A stretch of 37,524 nt of DNA, from contig CACXSS010000001.1 in assembly GCA_902770245.1 (NCBI GenBank), forward strand, positions 1 through 37,524, read 5' to 3'. Source of the stretch: an uncultured Planctomycetota bacterium. Lineage in GTDB: Bacteria; Planctomycetota; Planctomycetia; Pirellulales; Thermoguttaceae. The first letter of the stretch is position 1. The number at the start of each line of letters is the position of its first letter. Under the pieces are notes generated by a model. The model saw nothing but the letters and a program-made list of their open reading frames with translations, had not been told where the DNA came from and searched no databases. Positions 17,231-25,191 of this stretch are shown here, piece by piece. The position numbers were made by a program, and so were the translations under genes.

Positions 17231-18391
17231 ATGACAAATCAGAAATCCATTTTAAGCGTCGTTCTTATTGCTTTGGTCAGTCTTTCCAGCTGTAATCTGC
17301 CGACAGAAGTTGATGAGGCGGATTTAACGCAGCTTCTTTTTTATGAAGTCCAAAACAATAATCTGAGTCAGGCTAAAAAGCTTTTGGATCAAGGCGTTGA
17401 CGCCAACGCAAAAAACAGTTCCGGATTGTCGCTCTTGCATTATGCCGTCTGTGACGGAAACCTGGAGATGGCGCAGACGTTGGCTCAACACGGCGCCGAC
17501 GTCAAAGAAAGCAATCGTTTGGGATGGACGCTCTTGCATGACGCCGCCTATTTTGATCATTTAGATGTGGTTCAATGGCTTGTCGAACAAGGGGTAGACG
17601 TCAATGCACAAGACGCAAAAAGACAAATCCCCTTGGTTTTTGCCGTTTATAACGGAAATTTTGAGATGGTTCAATGGCTCGTTGAGCATGGCGCGGATAT
17701 TAATGCAAAAGACAAATGCGAATTGACCATTTTGCATTACGCTGCCGAAAGCGGAAATCTCGAACTGGTTCAATATCTCGTCGAGCAGGGATTGGACGTT
17801 AAATCAAACGTTTCCGGATGCACGCCATTGCATTACGCCGCTGAAAGCGGAAATCTCGAACTGGTTCAATGGCTCGTCGAGCATGGCGCGGATATTAACG
17901 CAAAAGAAAAATGCGAATTGACCGTTTTGCATTACGCCGCTGAAAGCGGAAATCTGGAACTGGTTCAGTGGCTCGTTAAACAGGGATTGGATATCAATGT
18001 AAAGATCAGCTCTGATTGGACAGTATTACACAGCGCCGCTCTAAGCGGGAATTTGGAATTGGTTCAATGGCTTGTTGAACAAGGCGCTGATGTAAATGCC
18101 AAAGACAGCGATGGGAAAACGATCCTGATTAACGCCGCGCAAAGTAAAAATGCTGAAATGGTTCAATGGCTCGTCGAACAGGGCGTTGACGTAAATGAAA
18201 AAGATAACGAGGGAAATTCCGCCATACTTTATGCTGCCAGCGCCGGGAATTCAGAGTTAGTTAAATGGCTCGTCGAGCATGGCGCTGACATTAACGCAAA
18301 AGACAATTCCGGGCATACCGTTTTGAAATATATCACACAAAACGGAAGCATGGAAATGGTTGTATGGCTAAGAGATCATGGGGCAAAATAA
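17231..18391 (+). CDS. Ankyrin-repeat lipoprotein
   Basis: The 386-residue product starts with a signal sequence and lipobox SLSSC (Cys21). About ten ankyrin repeats of 33 residues follow, for example LHYAAESGNLELVQWLVEHGADINAK, with the usual A..G...V..L...G.D.N pattern. Ankyrin repeats bind other proteins; no enzyme domain is seen. Lipidation suggests an envelope location facing the periplasm or the cell surface. Several repeats are nearly identical in DNA: 17670-17810 and 17860-18000 match over about 140 bp at 195-bp offset, showing recent internal duplication. No good ribosome-binding site precedes the ATG. The partner is unknown. Confidence 0.88.
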   Translation: MTNQKSILSVVLIALVSLSSCNLPTEVDEADLTQLLFYEVQNNNLSQAKKLLDQGVDANAKNSSGLSLLHYAVCDGNLEMAQTLAQHGADVKESNRLGWTLLHDAAYFDHLDVVQWLVEQGVDVNAQDAKRQIPLVFAVYNGNFEMVQWLVEHGADINAKDKCELTILHYAAESGNLELVQYLVEQGLDVKSNVSGCTPLHYAAESGNLELVQWLVEHGADINAKEKCELTVLHYAAESGNLELVQWLVKQGLDINVKISSDWTVLHSAALSGNLELVQWLVEQGADVNAKDSDGKTILINAAQSKNAEMVQWLVEQGVDVNEKDNEGNSAILYAASAGNSELVKWLVEHGADINAKDNSGHTVLKYITQNGSMEMVVWLRDHGAK

Positions 18392-18393
18392 GA

Positions 18394-18605
18394 ATTCGTA
18401 ATTGTTAATTCGTAATGTGTAATTAACAGTGAACGCAGCGCTTTGCGCTAATTCCAAATTACGCATTACAAATTGATATACTTTTTCTACTTGAAATTCC
18501 CCGAAAAATGAGCTATTAGCTCCTAGCCGCTAGCTGGTTATCCCTACTTCTTGCGATAACGCACGAATCAGGTTTATCAAGCTAATAGCTAGAAGCTAGA
18601 GGCTT
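18394..18605. repeat. Two heptad-type elements in the ankyrin-gltA gap
   Basis: First, 18394-18480: AATTCGTAATTGTTAATTCG units, an inner palindrome AGCGCTTTGCGCT-like (about 18433-18446), then complementary units ending TTACGCATTACAAATT. Second, 18518-18605: TAGCTCCTAGCCGCTAGCT matched by AGCTAATAGCTAGAAGCTAG. Both could fold on themselves. They lie between convergent genes and may end transcription. Confidence 0.6.
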
Positions 18606-18643
18606 AACATCGGAAAAACTCAAGTCGTTTCAGTATAGTTGAA

Positions 18644-19948
18644 TCAGCCTCTTTCTTCGATCGGCTTTACGGAACGAGTTTTTTCGCCAACGTACAGCTG
18701 ACGCGGGCGGTGAATCTTGTTCTTTTCCGTGTTGTGCATCTCTCTGAAATGAGCAACCCAGCCGGGAAGACGACCCAAGGCGAACAGTACCGTAAACATG
18801 TTTTTCGGAATGCCCATCAGGGAGTAAATGATGCCGGAGTAGAAGTCGACGTTTGGGTACAGTTTCCGTTCGATGAAGTAGGAATCTTTCAGCGCGTACT
18901 CTTCCAGTTCCTGCGCCAGATCGAAAAGCGGATCTGAACCTTTGTACTCTTTGATGAGTTTGTCGGCGATGTTCTTTAACACGACAGCGCGGGGGTCGTA
19001 GCTCTTGTAAATGCGGTGTCCAAAGCCCATGAGTCGGAACGGGTCGTTGGGGTCTTTCGCCTTGTCGATGTACTTGCCCAGGTCGCGGTTGTCGTTGAGG
19101 ATGTTTTCCAGCATGACGATGCACGCCTCGTTCGCTCCGCCGTGGAATTCGCCCCACAGAGCGTTAATGCCGGCGGACAGAGCGGAAAACATATTGACGT
19201 TACTCGACCCAACCATGCGGACGGCGGACGTCGAGCAGTTTTGCCCGTGGTCTGCGTGCAGAATCAAAAGCGTGTTAAGCGCCTTGACGTACATGGGGTT
19301 CATGACGTAGTCTTCCGTCGGGACGGCGAACATCATATACAGGAAGTTTTCCGCAAACGAGAGCGCGTTTTTGGGATAAATAAACGGCTGACCGATGCTC
19401 TGTTTGTGGCTGAAGGCGGCAATGGTGGGGACTTTGCCCAAGGCGCGGTACGTCGTCAGTTCCAAGGCTTCCGGGTCGTTCGGGTCGAGGTAGTCGATAA
19501 TAAACGCCGGCATAGCCGCCATGATCGACGCCATAATCGCCATCGGGTGCGAGTGTTCTGGGAACCCCTTGAAAATCTGCTTCATGTTCTCATGAAGAAG
19601 CGTATGATGGCAGATCCCGTGCTGGAACTTTTCCAGTTGCTCTTTGGTTGGCAGCTCGCCGTAGATGAGCAGGTAGACGACTTCCAAATACTGGCAGCTT
19701 ACCGCCAGATCTTCAATCGGATAGCCGCGGTAACGGAGCTTGCCTTTGTCCCCTTCGATGTACGTAATCTGGCTGATTACCGATCCGGTGTTGGCAAACC
19801 CCTGATCCATTGTAATCAACCCGGTTTGAGCGAACAGCTTGGAAATATCCAAAGCGCGGTTTCCTTCCGACCCCTGCAGGACGTCGAAATTCCAGCTTTG
19901 ATCTCCGATGGTCAATTTCGCCTGTTCGATAACTTTGGCTTCTCCCAT
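18644..19948 (-). CDS. gltA: Citrate synthase
   Basis: Condenses acetyl-CoA with oxaloacetate to citrate, the entry step of the TCA cycle. I chose the ATG at 19948 (MGEAKVIEQAKLTIGDQSW, 434 residues), which has AGGAG seven bases upstream. A longer in-frame extension to 20011 would be translated repeat DNA. Family marks are FANTGSVISQITYIEGDKGKLRYRGYPIEDL, the catalytic His in LHADHGQNCSTSAVRMVGS, the HGGANEA block, GFGHRIYKSYDPRA and the catalytic Asp in NVDFYSGIIY. Length and text fit the hexameric, Gram-negative-type GltA. It is leftward, with a heptad element in its 5' region. Confidence 0.96.
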   Translation of the reverse strand: MGEAKVIEQAKLTIGDQSWNFDVLQGSEGNRALDISKLFAQTGLITMDQGFANTGSVISQITYIEGDKGKLRYRGYPIEDLAVSCQYLEVVYLLIYGELPTKEQLEKFQHGICHHTLLHENMKQIFKGFPEHSHPMAIMASIMAAMPAFIIDYLDPNDPEALELTTYRALGKVPTIAAFSHKQSIGQPFIYPKNALSFAENFLYMMFAVPTEDYVMNPMYVKALNTLLILHADHGQNCSTSAVRMVGSSNVNMFSALSAGINALWGEFHGGANEACIVMLENILNDNRDLGKYIDKAKDPNDPFRLMGFGHRIYKSYDPRAVVLKNIADKLIKEYKGSDPLFDLAQELEEYALKDSYFIERKLYPNVDFYSGIIYSLMGIPKNMFTVLFALGRLPGWVAHFREMHNTEKNKIHRPRQLYVGEKTRSVKPIEERG

Positions 19949-19962
19949 GAGTGTCTCCTGTA

Positions 19963-20010
19963 GTAGTTGCGAGTTGCGAGTAGCGAGTTGCGAGAAACGC
20001 AAGCGTCTCA
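19963..20010. repeat. Heptad element (GTTGCGA type) before gltA
   Basis: GAGTTGC/GAGTAGC units followed by GAGAAACGCAAGCGTCTCAC. A 30-bp stretch here is matched, with one difference, inside folP at 32736-32765. Confidence 0.85.
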
Positions 20011-20149
20011 CAAAAACTTATCGTCTATACGAAAAAATCCCTCATAGCCAACACTACAAGGGATAATAGCTACATATTTCAAGCGCTCTCAGACAGAAAA
20101 ACGTCCGTCTGATTAAATTTTAGACATTAGTCGACAGACATAAGGCAAT

Positions 20150-20185
20150 AAAACTACTGCCTACTGCCTATTGCCTACTGCCTTC
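20150..20185. repeat. Heptad array (TACTGCC) downstream of rpsR
   Basis: Four to five units of TACTGCC/TATTGCC run nearly up to the rpsR stop codon. The same heptad appears in folP (32777-32803) and at 36500-36535. Confidence 0.85.
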
Positions 20186-20192
20186 AAAAAGC

Positions 20193-20474
20193 TCATTCGC
20201 CAACGAACGGCAAAAGAGCCATAAATCGAGCGCGCTTGACAGCCTGCTGAACGGCGTTTTGGCTAATGGCGCAGCAGCCATTCTTGCGGCGGCTGAGGAT
20301 CTTGCCCTGACGGTTGGTCAGTTTTTTGAGCAGTTCAACGTCTTTGTAGTCAACAAACATCGGGCGCGGAAGTTTACCATCGACCAAAATGGGGTCTTTC
20401 TTCTTAATGTGAACTTTCGGTTTACGATGTCGATTGTTGGCGGCAGCGTTCTTTTTGTTAGCAAATCGCGGCAT
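20193..20474 (-). CDS. rpsR: Ribosomal protein S18
   Basis: A small-subunit ribosomal protein that sits next to S6 on the platform of the 30S subunit. The 93-residue product has a basic N-terminal extension followed by the S18 core: [32 protein letters not shown] and [12 protein letters not shown]. The ATG at 20474 is preceded by AAGGATTAAAAC. It stands alone; rpsF, ssb and rplI, its usual neighbours, are not present. Heptads follow immediately downstream, and the 145-bp inverted element lies upstream. Confidence 0.95.
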   Translation of the reverse strand: MPRFANKKNAAANNRHRKPKVHIKKKDPILVDGKLPRPMFVDYKDVELLKKLTNRQGKILSRRKNGCCAISQNAVQQAVKRARFMALLPFVGE

Positions 20475-20523
20475 GTTTTAATCCTTGGGTTAATAAAACG
20501 GTTTTTGTGAGTTATTAAGGAAT

Positions 20524-20667
20524 GAAAGGCGGTAATGGAGTGAGCGTTAGCGAACGAAATTACGCATTCGCCGGAACGGCGAACTTAATAACGGGATAAA
20601 CTATTTCGGTTCGCCTTCGGCGAACTGCGTAATTCCGCTCCCGTTGGTCGCTACATTACCGCCTTCC
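20524..20667. repeat. 145-bp inverted-arm element, complete copy 1 (MITE-like)
   Basis: The left arm begins ATGAAAGGCGGTAATG and ends near CGCCGGAACGGCGAA. A ~25-bp loop follows. The right arm runs TTCGCCTTCGGCGAA through GTAATTCCGCTCCC to CATTACCGCCTTCCA. The arms are about 60 bp and imperfectly complementary. There is no ORF. A second complete copy is at 23702-23847. Confidence 0.85.
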
Positions 20668-20770
20668 AATCTTTTCTTTCAAATGAGAATGGAATTTTAA
20701 CCATTTTTACGGATATTTCAAGGGGGGGCGGGGAAATTAGTGATTAATATTTAGCGCAGACGGATTTATA

Positions 20771-20960
20771 GTTAGGAGTTAGGAGTTAGGAGTTAGGAGT
20801 GAGGAGATTACGCGAAGCGTTCCGCTATGAGAATGATGAGTTTCCAGCTATTTTGAACTTGAATATTATCAAAACTCTGGTATAATAGATGAAATAGGGT
20901 GTAGTTTAAATTCGCCGAAGGCGAACTCAACTCCTCACTCCTCCCTCCTAACTCCTAACT
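20771..20960. repeat. Heptad element carrying a promoter, upstream of manC
   Basis: GTTAGGA/GTGAGGA units (20772-20806), ATTACGCGAAGCGTTCC (about 20808-20824), a promoter core (20859-20886), TTCGCCGAAGGCGAA (about 20910-20924), then complementary units CTCCTCACTCCTCCCTCC (from 20930). The order of parts is the same at 31095-31285. Confidence 0.85.
20859..20886 (+). promoter_or_regulatory. Promoter of manC inside the heptad element
   Basis: TTGAAT (20859-20864), 16-bp spacer, TATAAT (20881-20886) with an extended -10 TGG. The block CTCTGGTATAATAGA is shared exactly with the promoter at 31183-31210. Confidence 0.7.
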
Positions 20961-20999
20961 CACAACCACATAGAATTCACAACCAACTTTTACCACAAA

Positions 21000-22094
21000 A
21001 TGCTTCACGCAATAATTATGGCTGGCGGGAGCGGTTCTCGCCTCTGGCCGGAAAGCCGGGCGAACCATCCCAAACAACTGCTGAAAATCGGAGCGGATAC
21101 GCCGCTGATTCGTCAGAGCGTTGACCGCATTCGGGATTTAATTCCGCCCGAACGGATTTATTTGTCAACCAACGCCCGGCTGGCGAAGGCGCTTCTGGAC
21201 GCTGTCGAGGTTCTTCCGCCGGAATCCGCTATCGTGGAACCGGCAGGGCGAAATACTGCCGCCTGTATCGCTCTTGCGGCGGTGCATTGCTTGAAAAAAG
21301 ACCCGGACGCAACGATGGTTATTCTCACTTCCGACCACCGCATCGCTCCAGAAGAGGATTTTCAGAACTGCGTCAACGCTGCAGCGAAACTGGTTGAGCA
21401 AGATCCAAGTCGGCTGATTACCTTTGGAATCGTCCCGCGATGGCCGTCGGAATCTTACGGGTACATTCACCGCTGTTCCGGTTCCGGGGAAATCGTCAGC
21501 GGCGTAAACGTCTACAAAGTCAAAGAATTCAAAGAGAAACCGTCCCGCGACGTGGCGGAGTCGTTTCTCAAAGACGGGCATTATTTCTGGAATTCCGGCA
21601 TGTTCGTCTGGAAAGCTCAAACTATTTTGGACAATATCGCTCAATTTGAACCGGAACTCGGCGCAGCGTTTGACGCTATCGCCAAAGCGTGGGATTCCGC
21701 CCCGGAAACCCGGCAAAAGGTTCTCACACAGCAGTTTACAGCCATGAAAAGCATCTCCATCGACTACGCCGTCATGGAACGTTCTCCCAACGTCAGCGTT
21801 GTTGAGGCGTCGTTTGACTGGGACGACATCGGCTCCTGGACGTCTCTGCAACGCCTTTCCAAGCAGGACGAACAGGGAAACACGATTCAGTGCAAGCGAT
21901 ACGTCTGCGTCGATACGGAAGGAACAATCGTCCGCTGTAGCGATCCCAATCATCTTATTGCCACCGTCGGCGTGCGAGATCTGGCGATTATCGAAACCCC
22001 GTCCGCGACGCTGGTCATCAATAAAAAGAACGAAGAAGCCGTCCGAAAAGCCGTCGAACAGATTAAAGAAAACGATTGGACGCAGTGGCTGTAG
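21000..22094 (+). CDS. manC: Mannose-1-phosphate guanylyltransferase
   Basis: Makes GDP-mannose from mannose-1-phosphate and GTP for polysaccharide and glycan synthesis. The 364-residue product covers only the nucleotidyltransferase part; the phosphomannose isomerase half found in long ManC proteins is absent. Marks are the pyrophosphorylase loop MAGGSGSRLWPESR with HPKQLLKI, then AVHCLKKDPDA..VILTSDH, FKEKPS...A..FL, FWNSGMFVW and SIDYAVMERS. The ATG at 21000 has no clear ribosome-binding site and follows heptad DNA. The phosphomannomutase-type gene at 29124 could supply its substrate. Confidence 0.94.
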   Translation: MLHAIIMAGGSGSRLWPESRANHPKQLLKIGADTPLIRQSVDRIRDLIPPERIYLSTNARLAKALLDAVEVLPPESAIVEPAGRNTAACIALAAVHCLKKDPDATMVILTSDHRIAPEEDFQNCVNAAAKLVEQDPSRLITFGIVPRWPSESYGYIHRCSGSGEIVSGVNVYKVKEFKEKPSRDVAESFLKDGHYFWNSGMFVWKAQTILDNIAQFEPELGAAFDAIAKAWDSAPETRQKVLTQQFTAMKSISIDYAVMERSPNVSVVEASFDWDDIGSWTSLQRLSKQDEQGNTIQCKRYVCVDTEGTIVRCSDPNHLIATVGVRDLAIIETPSATLVINKKNEEAVRKAVEQIKENDWTQWL

Positions 22095-22095
22095 T

Positions 22096-22187
22096 TTAGG
22101 GAGTAGGGAGTAGGGAGTAGGGAGTAGTTTTAAATTCGCCGAAGGCGAATTACTATTCCCTATTCCCCACTCCCTATTCCCTCTCCT
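22096..22187. repeat. Symmetric heptad element with TTCGCCGAAGGCGAA centre
   Basis: GGGAGTA repeated four times, AATTCGCCGAAGGCGAATT (about 22133-22151), then the complementary ATTCCCT/ACTCCCT units. This is the cleanest example: the element is almost fully palindromic and fills the gap between manC and the hsp20 leader. Confidence 0.9.
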
Positions 22188-22319
22188 TGGTTGACGGAAC
22201 GTATATGATTCTACCGTCAGTTGGCAGGCGTTTGAAAATATCAACGTTCGTTGTTCCTCTCGTTCGGCGCCTTGCCAACTTCGTTGTCTATTATTCAACC
22301 GTAACCAAGGAGATAAAAT
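22182..22319 (+). promoter_or_regulatory. Candidate RNA thermometer in the hsp20 leader
   Basis: TCTCCTTGGTT (22182-22192) is perfectly complementary to AACCAAGGAGA (22303-22313), which contains the hsp20 Shine-Dalgarno. After one bulged G, ACGG (22194-22197) pairs with CCGT (22299-22302). Inside, GTTGGCA-GGCG (22220-22230) pairs with CGCC-T-TGCCAAC (22268-22279), and CAAC/GTTG (22242-22253) forms a small hairpin. The start site would be closed in a 15-bp stem at low temperature. Small heat-shock genes are often controlled this way (ROSE and fourU types); this fold is not a classic ROSE. Confidence 0.65.
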
Positions 22320-22736
22320 ATGACTTGCACAATTTACAATCACGCTCTTAACCGGGAAATGGATCGTCTGTTTGACAACCTTCTGGAACGAACCGGTCTG
22401 ATTCAGGGCGACCGCTACGCTTCCATTCCCGTTTGCATCTGGGAAGAACCCGATCGATACTGCATTGAGCTGGACTTGCCGGGCGTTAAAAAAGAAGACA
22501 TTCAGGTTTCAGTTCAAAAGGGCATGCTCCGCATTACCGCTCAGCGTCACTGTGAAGAAGTCGAAAACCGCAAATGCTGGCGCGACGAACGCCTTTACGA
22601 GAAATTTGAACGCACGTTTACTCTGCCGGACTCCGTCGAAACAGAAAACGTCGACGCGGAATTCGTCAACGGCGTGCTGATTCTCTATCTGAAGAAAAAA
22701 CCGGAATCGAATCCGATGCCGGTGCAGATAAAGTAG
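22320..22736 (+). CDS. Hsp20-family small heat-shock protein
   Basis: An ATP-independent chaperone that holds unfolding proteins. The 138-residue product has the alpha-crystallin domain at about residues 40-130, with YCIELDLPGVKKEDIQVSVQ and the signature FVNGVLILYLKK. A short C-terminal tail contains PMPVQIK, resembling the I-x-I/V anchoring tail. AAGGAG sits eight bases before the ATG but is predicted to be paired in the leader, so translation is likely heat-controlled. Ends in TAG within a heptad (GTAGGGAGTAG). Confidence 0.95.
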   Translation: MTCTIYNHALNREMDRLFDNLLERTGLIQGDRYASIPVCIWEEPDRYCIELDLPGVKKEDIQVSVQKGMLRITAQRHCEEVENRKCWRDERLYEKFERTFTLPDSVETENVDAEFVNGVLILYLKKKPESNPMPVQIK

Positions 22737-22845
22737 GGAGTAGTTTAAGCAGTTAGGAGTGAGGAATTAGGAGTGAGGAGTTACGCAAAGCGCCATATCA
22801 GCTCCTCACTCCTCACTCCTAACTTCTAACTCACATCCCTCAATT
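22737..22845. repeat. Heptad element between hsp20 and the deacetylase gene
   Basis: GTTAGGA/GTGAGGA units (22738-22780), ACGCAAAGCGC centre (about 22783-22793), then the complementary CTCCTCACTCCTCACTCC and related units to about 22832. It separates convergent genes and could end transcription from both sides. Confidence 0.85.
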
Positions 22846-22852
22846 TAAGCTG

Positions 22853-23668
22853 TTAGTCAAAGAGATAATTGTATTTCCCCGGCGTCATGAGGTCAAACTT
22901 GACCTGGCGGACGAATTCTTTGCAGCCGGCTTGACGCTGAATTTCAATCAGCGCGCCAATCTGTTCCTGAGAAACGTAAGCGGCGATGCCCGCGAGCTTC
23001 TTTTCCAGCAGTTCTTCCGAAACGGTCGTACGCATGTCCGGCGGGGTGAGGAAATCGCTGTAGGTGGCGTACTCGTACAGAACGGGGAAGTCTTCCAGCG
23101 GAGCGCCCAGTTCCGGCCAGATGTTGCCCGTTGCGTGGAAGACGCTGATAATCATCTCGTTGTGGGCGGTGCGGTGATCCGGGTGAATGTCGGTGCAGGA
23201 CGGCAGGAAGATTCTCGTCGGACGAACCAGACGAAGCAACGCGGTGTAGGAGTTCTGCAAGCCAGTCGCGCCGCTGATAACCGTCGGACCGGACTGGTCC
23301 GTAAAGAAATGCCCGGTGAACTGGTCGACGCCGCTGTCGTGGAATCCGAGGAAGTGTAGATGATCCTCCGGCAAGCCCATGGCGGAGAACGACGCTTCCG
23401 CTTCCTGCTGACGAATGGCGGCAATGGTGTTGCGATGTTCCGGACGGCAATATCCGCTTTCACCGTTGGTGGTAATGGCGGCGTGAACGTTGATTCCGTC
23501 GTTAAGAGCCGCAAGGAACGTCAGCCCAGCGCCGAGAATGATGTCGTCGTCATGCGGGGCGAGGAAAAGCCACGTTTCCTTCTCGTCTTTCCAGTCAACC
23601 CAGACGTCTGCCGGGTTTTCGGATGTAATAACCTGTTTGTCTTCTGTTAGTCGTTGGTAAATGGTCAT
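22853..23668 (-). CDS. LmbE/PIG-L family deacetylase
   Basis: A zinc-dependent N-acetyl-hydrolase family acting on N-acetylglucosamine-type or related substrates; the substrate here is unknown. I chose the ATG at 23668 (MTIYQRLTEDKQV, 271 residues), because the 26 residues of the longer frame to 23746 come from the 145-bp element. The metal site is APHDDDIILGAG (residues 37-48), where the family usually has AHPDDE, together with the downstream IHPDHRTAHNE. Catalysis would use the Asp residues at 40-42. The C-terminal part is compatible with the Rossmann-like fold. No partner genes suggest a pathway; mycothiol- or bacillithiol-type synthesis cannot be claimed. Confidence 0.85.
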   Translation of the reverse strand: MTIYQRLTEDKQVITSENPADVWVDWKDEKETWLFLAPHDDDIILGAGLTFLAALNDGINVHAAITTNGESGYCRPEHRNTIAAIRQQEAEASFSAMGLPEDHLHFLGFHDSGVDQFTGHFFTDQSGPTVISGATGLQNSYTALLRLVRPTRIFLPSCTDIHPDHRTAHNEMIISVFHATGNIWPELGAPLEDFPVLYEYATYSDFLTPPDMRTTVSEELLEKKLAGIAAYVSQEQIGALIEIQRQAGCKEFVRQVKFDLMTPGKYNYLFD

Positions 23669-23701
23669 GGTAGTTAAGTGGTAGTTGAGAGTAACAAGTG
23701 G

Positions 23702-23847
23702 ATGAAAGGCGGTAATGGAGTGAGCGGAGCGAACGGAATTACGCATTCGCCGTTAGGCGAACTTGTCAATGCGTTCATTTTTTGGTTCGCCTTCGGAGAA
23801 CTGCGTAACTCCGCTCCTGCTAGTCGCTTCGTTACCGCCTTTCATTT
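23702..23847. repeat. 145-bp inverted-arm element, complete copy 2 (MITE-like)
   Basis: The termini are perfectly complementary over 14 bp: ATGAAAGGCGGTAA (23703-23716) and TTACCGCCTTTCAT (about 23832-23845). The inner arms run GTAATGGAGTGAGCGGAGCG and AACTCCGCTCCTGC, and the loop is about 25 bp. The right end lies against the hydF stop codon. Confidence 0.85.
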
Positions 23848-25158
23848 TTAATTATTAAACGGTTTCAGGGCTCTTTTAAACAGCCCAAGACAATACGCGA
23901 TTGTCATGCCGTAGTTGGTAATCGGGACGTTTTGGCGTTTACAATGCAATATTCGTGACAAAACCGTCTTGCGGTTAGTCATGCACGCTCCGCAATGAAT
24001 AACCAGTTTATAGGCGGACAAATTCTCTGGAAAATCCGCGCCTTGAACGTGATCAAAAACGAGATCGCCGCCAACGCGTTTACGAATTAAGTTTGGTATT
24101 TTTACGCGTCCAATGTCGTCGCCGATGGGGTGATGCGAACAACTTTCAGCAATCAGAATTCTGTCGCCCGGCTTGAGCGTTTCAATTGTTTTCGCGCCAT
24201 CGGCAAACGCCTCCAAGTCCCCCTTGAATCGGGCGAAAAGAACTGAAAAACCGGTCATCGGGACGTCTTCCGGAACGAGTTTGGAAACGGACGCAAACGC
24301 CTGCGAGTCCGTTACAACCAGTTTCGGTTTGACCTTTAAATTATTGAGCGCATATTCCAGCTGAGATTCTTTAACGACAACGCAGCAGCAGGCGTTATCC
24401 AGCAAATCGCGAATCGTCTGCACCTGCGGGAGAATGATTCTGCCCTTGGGAGCTTCCTTGTCAATCGGGACGACCAGCACGACCACGTCGTTTGGTTCAA
24501 CCATGTCGCCCAGCAGGGACGGCGTGTTGATCCATTCCTCCGGCGCCGCAGCGAGAATCGCCTGACGAACGGTTGTCAGCGACGTCGAAAGCGTTTCCGG
24601 AACTAGCGTCGTTTCGACAATCTGCCGAACCATCGGAACGGCTTCAAGACGGGAAACCAGCTCGGCGTTCGGCTCGGCGACGTCGCATTTATTAAATACG
24701 ACAACAATCGGCGTGTTGCGGCGGGAGAACTCGTCTACCAGCGACTGCTCAAAGTCCGTCCATTCGCCGGCGGCGGCGACGATAATCGCCAACTCCGTTC
24801 GGTCGAACAGTTTGCGCGTCTTTTCGATTCGCATCTGCCCCAGCGACCCCTGGTCGTCCACCCCGGCGGTGTCAATAAACACAACCGGACCCAGCGGCAG
24901 GAACTCCATGGTCTTTTCGACCGGGTCTGTCGTTGTGCCCGCTACGGGAGAAACGATTGAGACGTCCTGACGCGTCAGGCAGTTGAGCAAACTGCTTTTG
25001 CCGGCATTGCGGCGTCCGAAAATCCCAATATGAAGACGCAAAGACTTAACCGTAAGAAGCTGCGAGCTTTGCGAAAAGCTCGCGTCTCCCGGTTTGTCTA
25101 TATTAATCCCCTGCGCTTGCAAAGGGACAGCGTCTTGAGGCAAATTCTCGCTGTTCAT
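23848..25158 (-). CDS. hydF: [FeFe]-hydrogenase maturation GTPase HydF
   Basis: HydF is the scaffold on which the 2Fe subcluster of [FeFe]-hydrogenase is built (with HydE and HydG) and from which it is handed to HydA. The 436-residue product has an N-terminal GTPase domain: P-loop GRRNAGKSS (48-56), Thr in VAGTTTDPV, DTAG (96-99) and NKCD (156-159). A dimerisation domain follows, then the C-terminal Fe-S ligands in CSHHP (Cys340, His342) and HCGACM (His388, Cys389, Cys392). AGGAG precedes the ATG. It starts 33 bp after rsfS on the same strand. HydE, HydG and hydrogenase are not in this window. It implies anaerobic hydrogen metabolism. Confidence 0.96.
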   Translation of the reverse strand: MNSENLPQDAVPLQAQGINIDKPGDASFSQSSQLLTVKSLRLHIGIFGRRNAGKSSLLNCLTRQDVSIVSPVAGTTTDPVEKTMEFLPLGPVVFIDTAGVDDQGSLGQMRIEKTRKLFDRTELAIIVAAAGEWTDFEQSLVDEFSRRNTPIVVVFNKCDVAEPNAELVSRLEAVPMVRQIVETTLVPETLSTSLTTVRQAILAAAPEEWINTPSLLGDMVEPNDVVVLVVPIDKEAPKGRIILPQVQTIRDLLDNACCCVVVKESQLEYALNNLKVKPKLVVTDSQAFASVSKLVPEDVPMTGFSVLFARFKGDLEAFADGAKTIETLKPGDRILIAESCSHHPIGDDIGRVKIPNLIRKRVGGDLVFDHVQGADFPENLSAYKLVIHCGACMTNRKTVLSRILHCKRQNVPITNYGMTIAYCLGLFKRALKPFNN

Positions 25159-25191
25159 ATCGGACTCCTGGCTGTAGAACTCGCTGAGTTT

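Noticed and set aside
19949-20011. N-terminal extension of citrate synthase
   Set aside because: The extra residues are translated heptad-repeat DNA, and the internal ATG has a good AGGAG site and the normal family start.
20771-22187. CRISPR array
   Set aside because: Repeats are 7 bp without spacers of constant length, and no cas genes are present.
23669-23746. N-terminal extension of the LmbE-like protein
   Set aside because: The extra 26 residues come from the 145-bp inverted element; the ATG at 23668 gives the normal family start.
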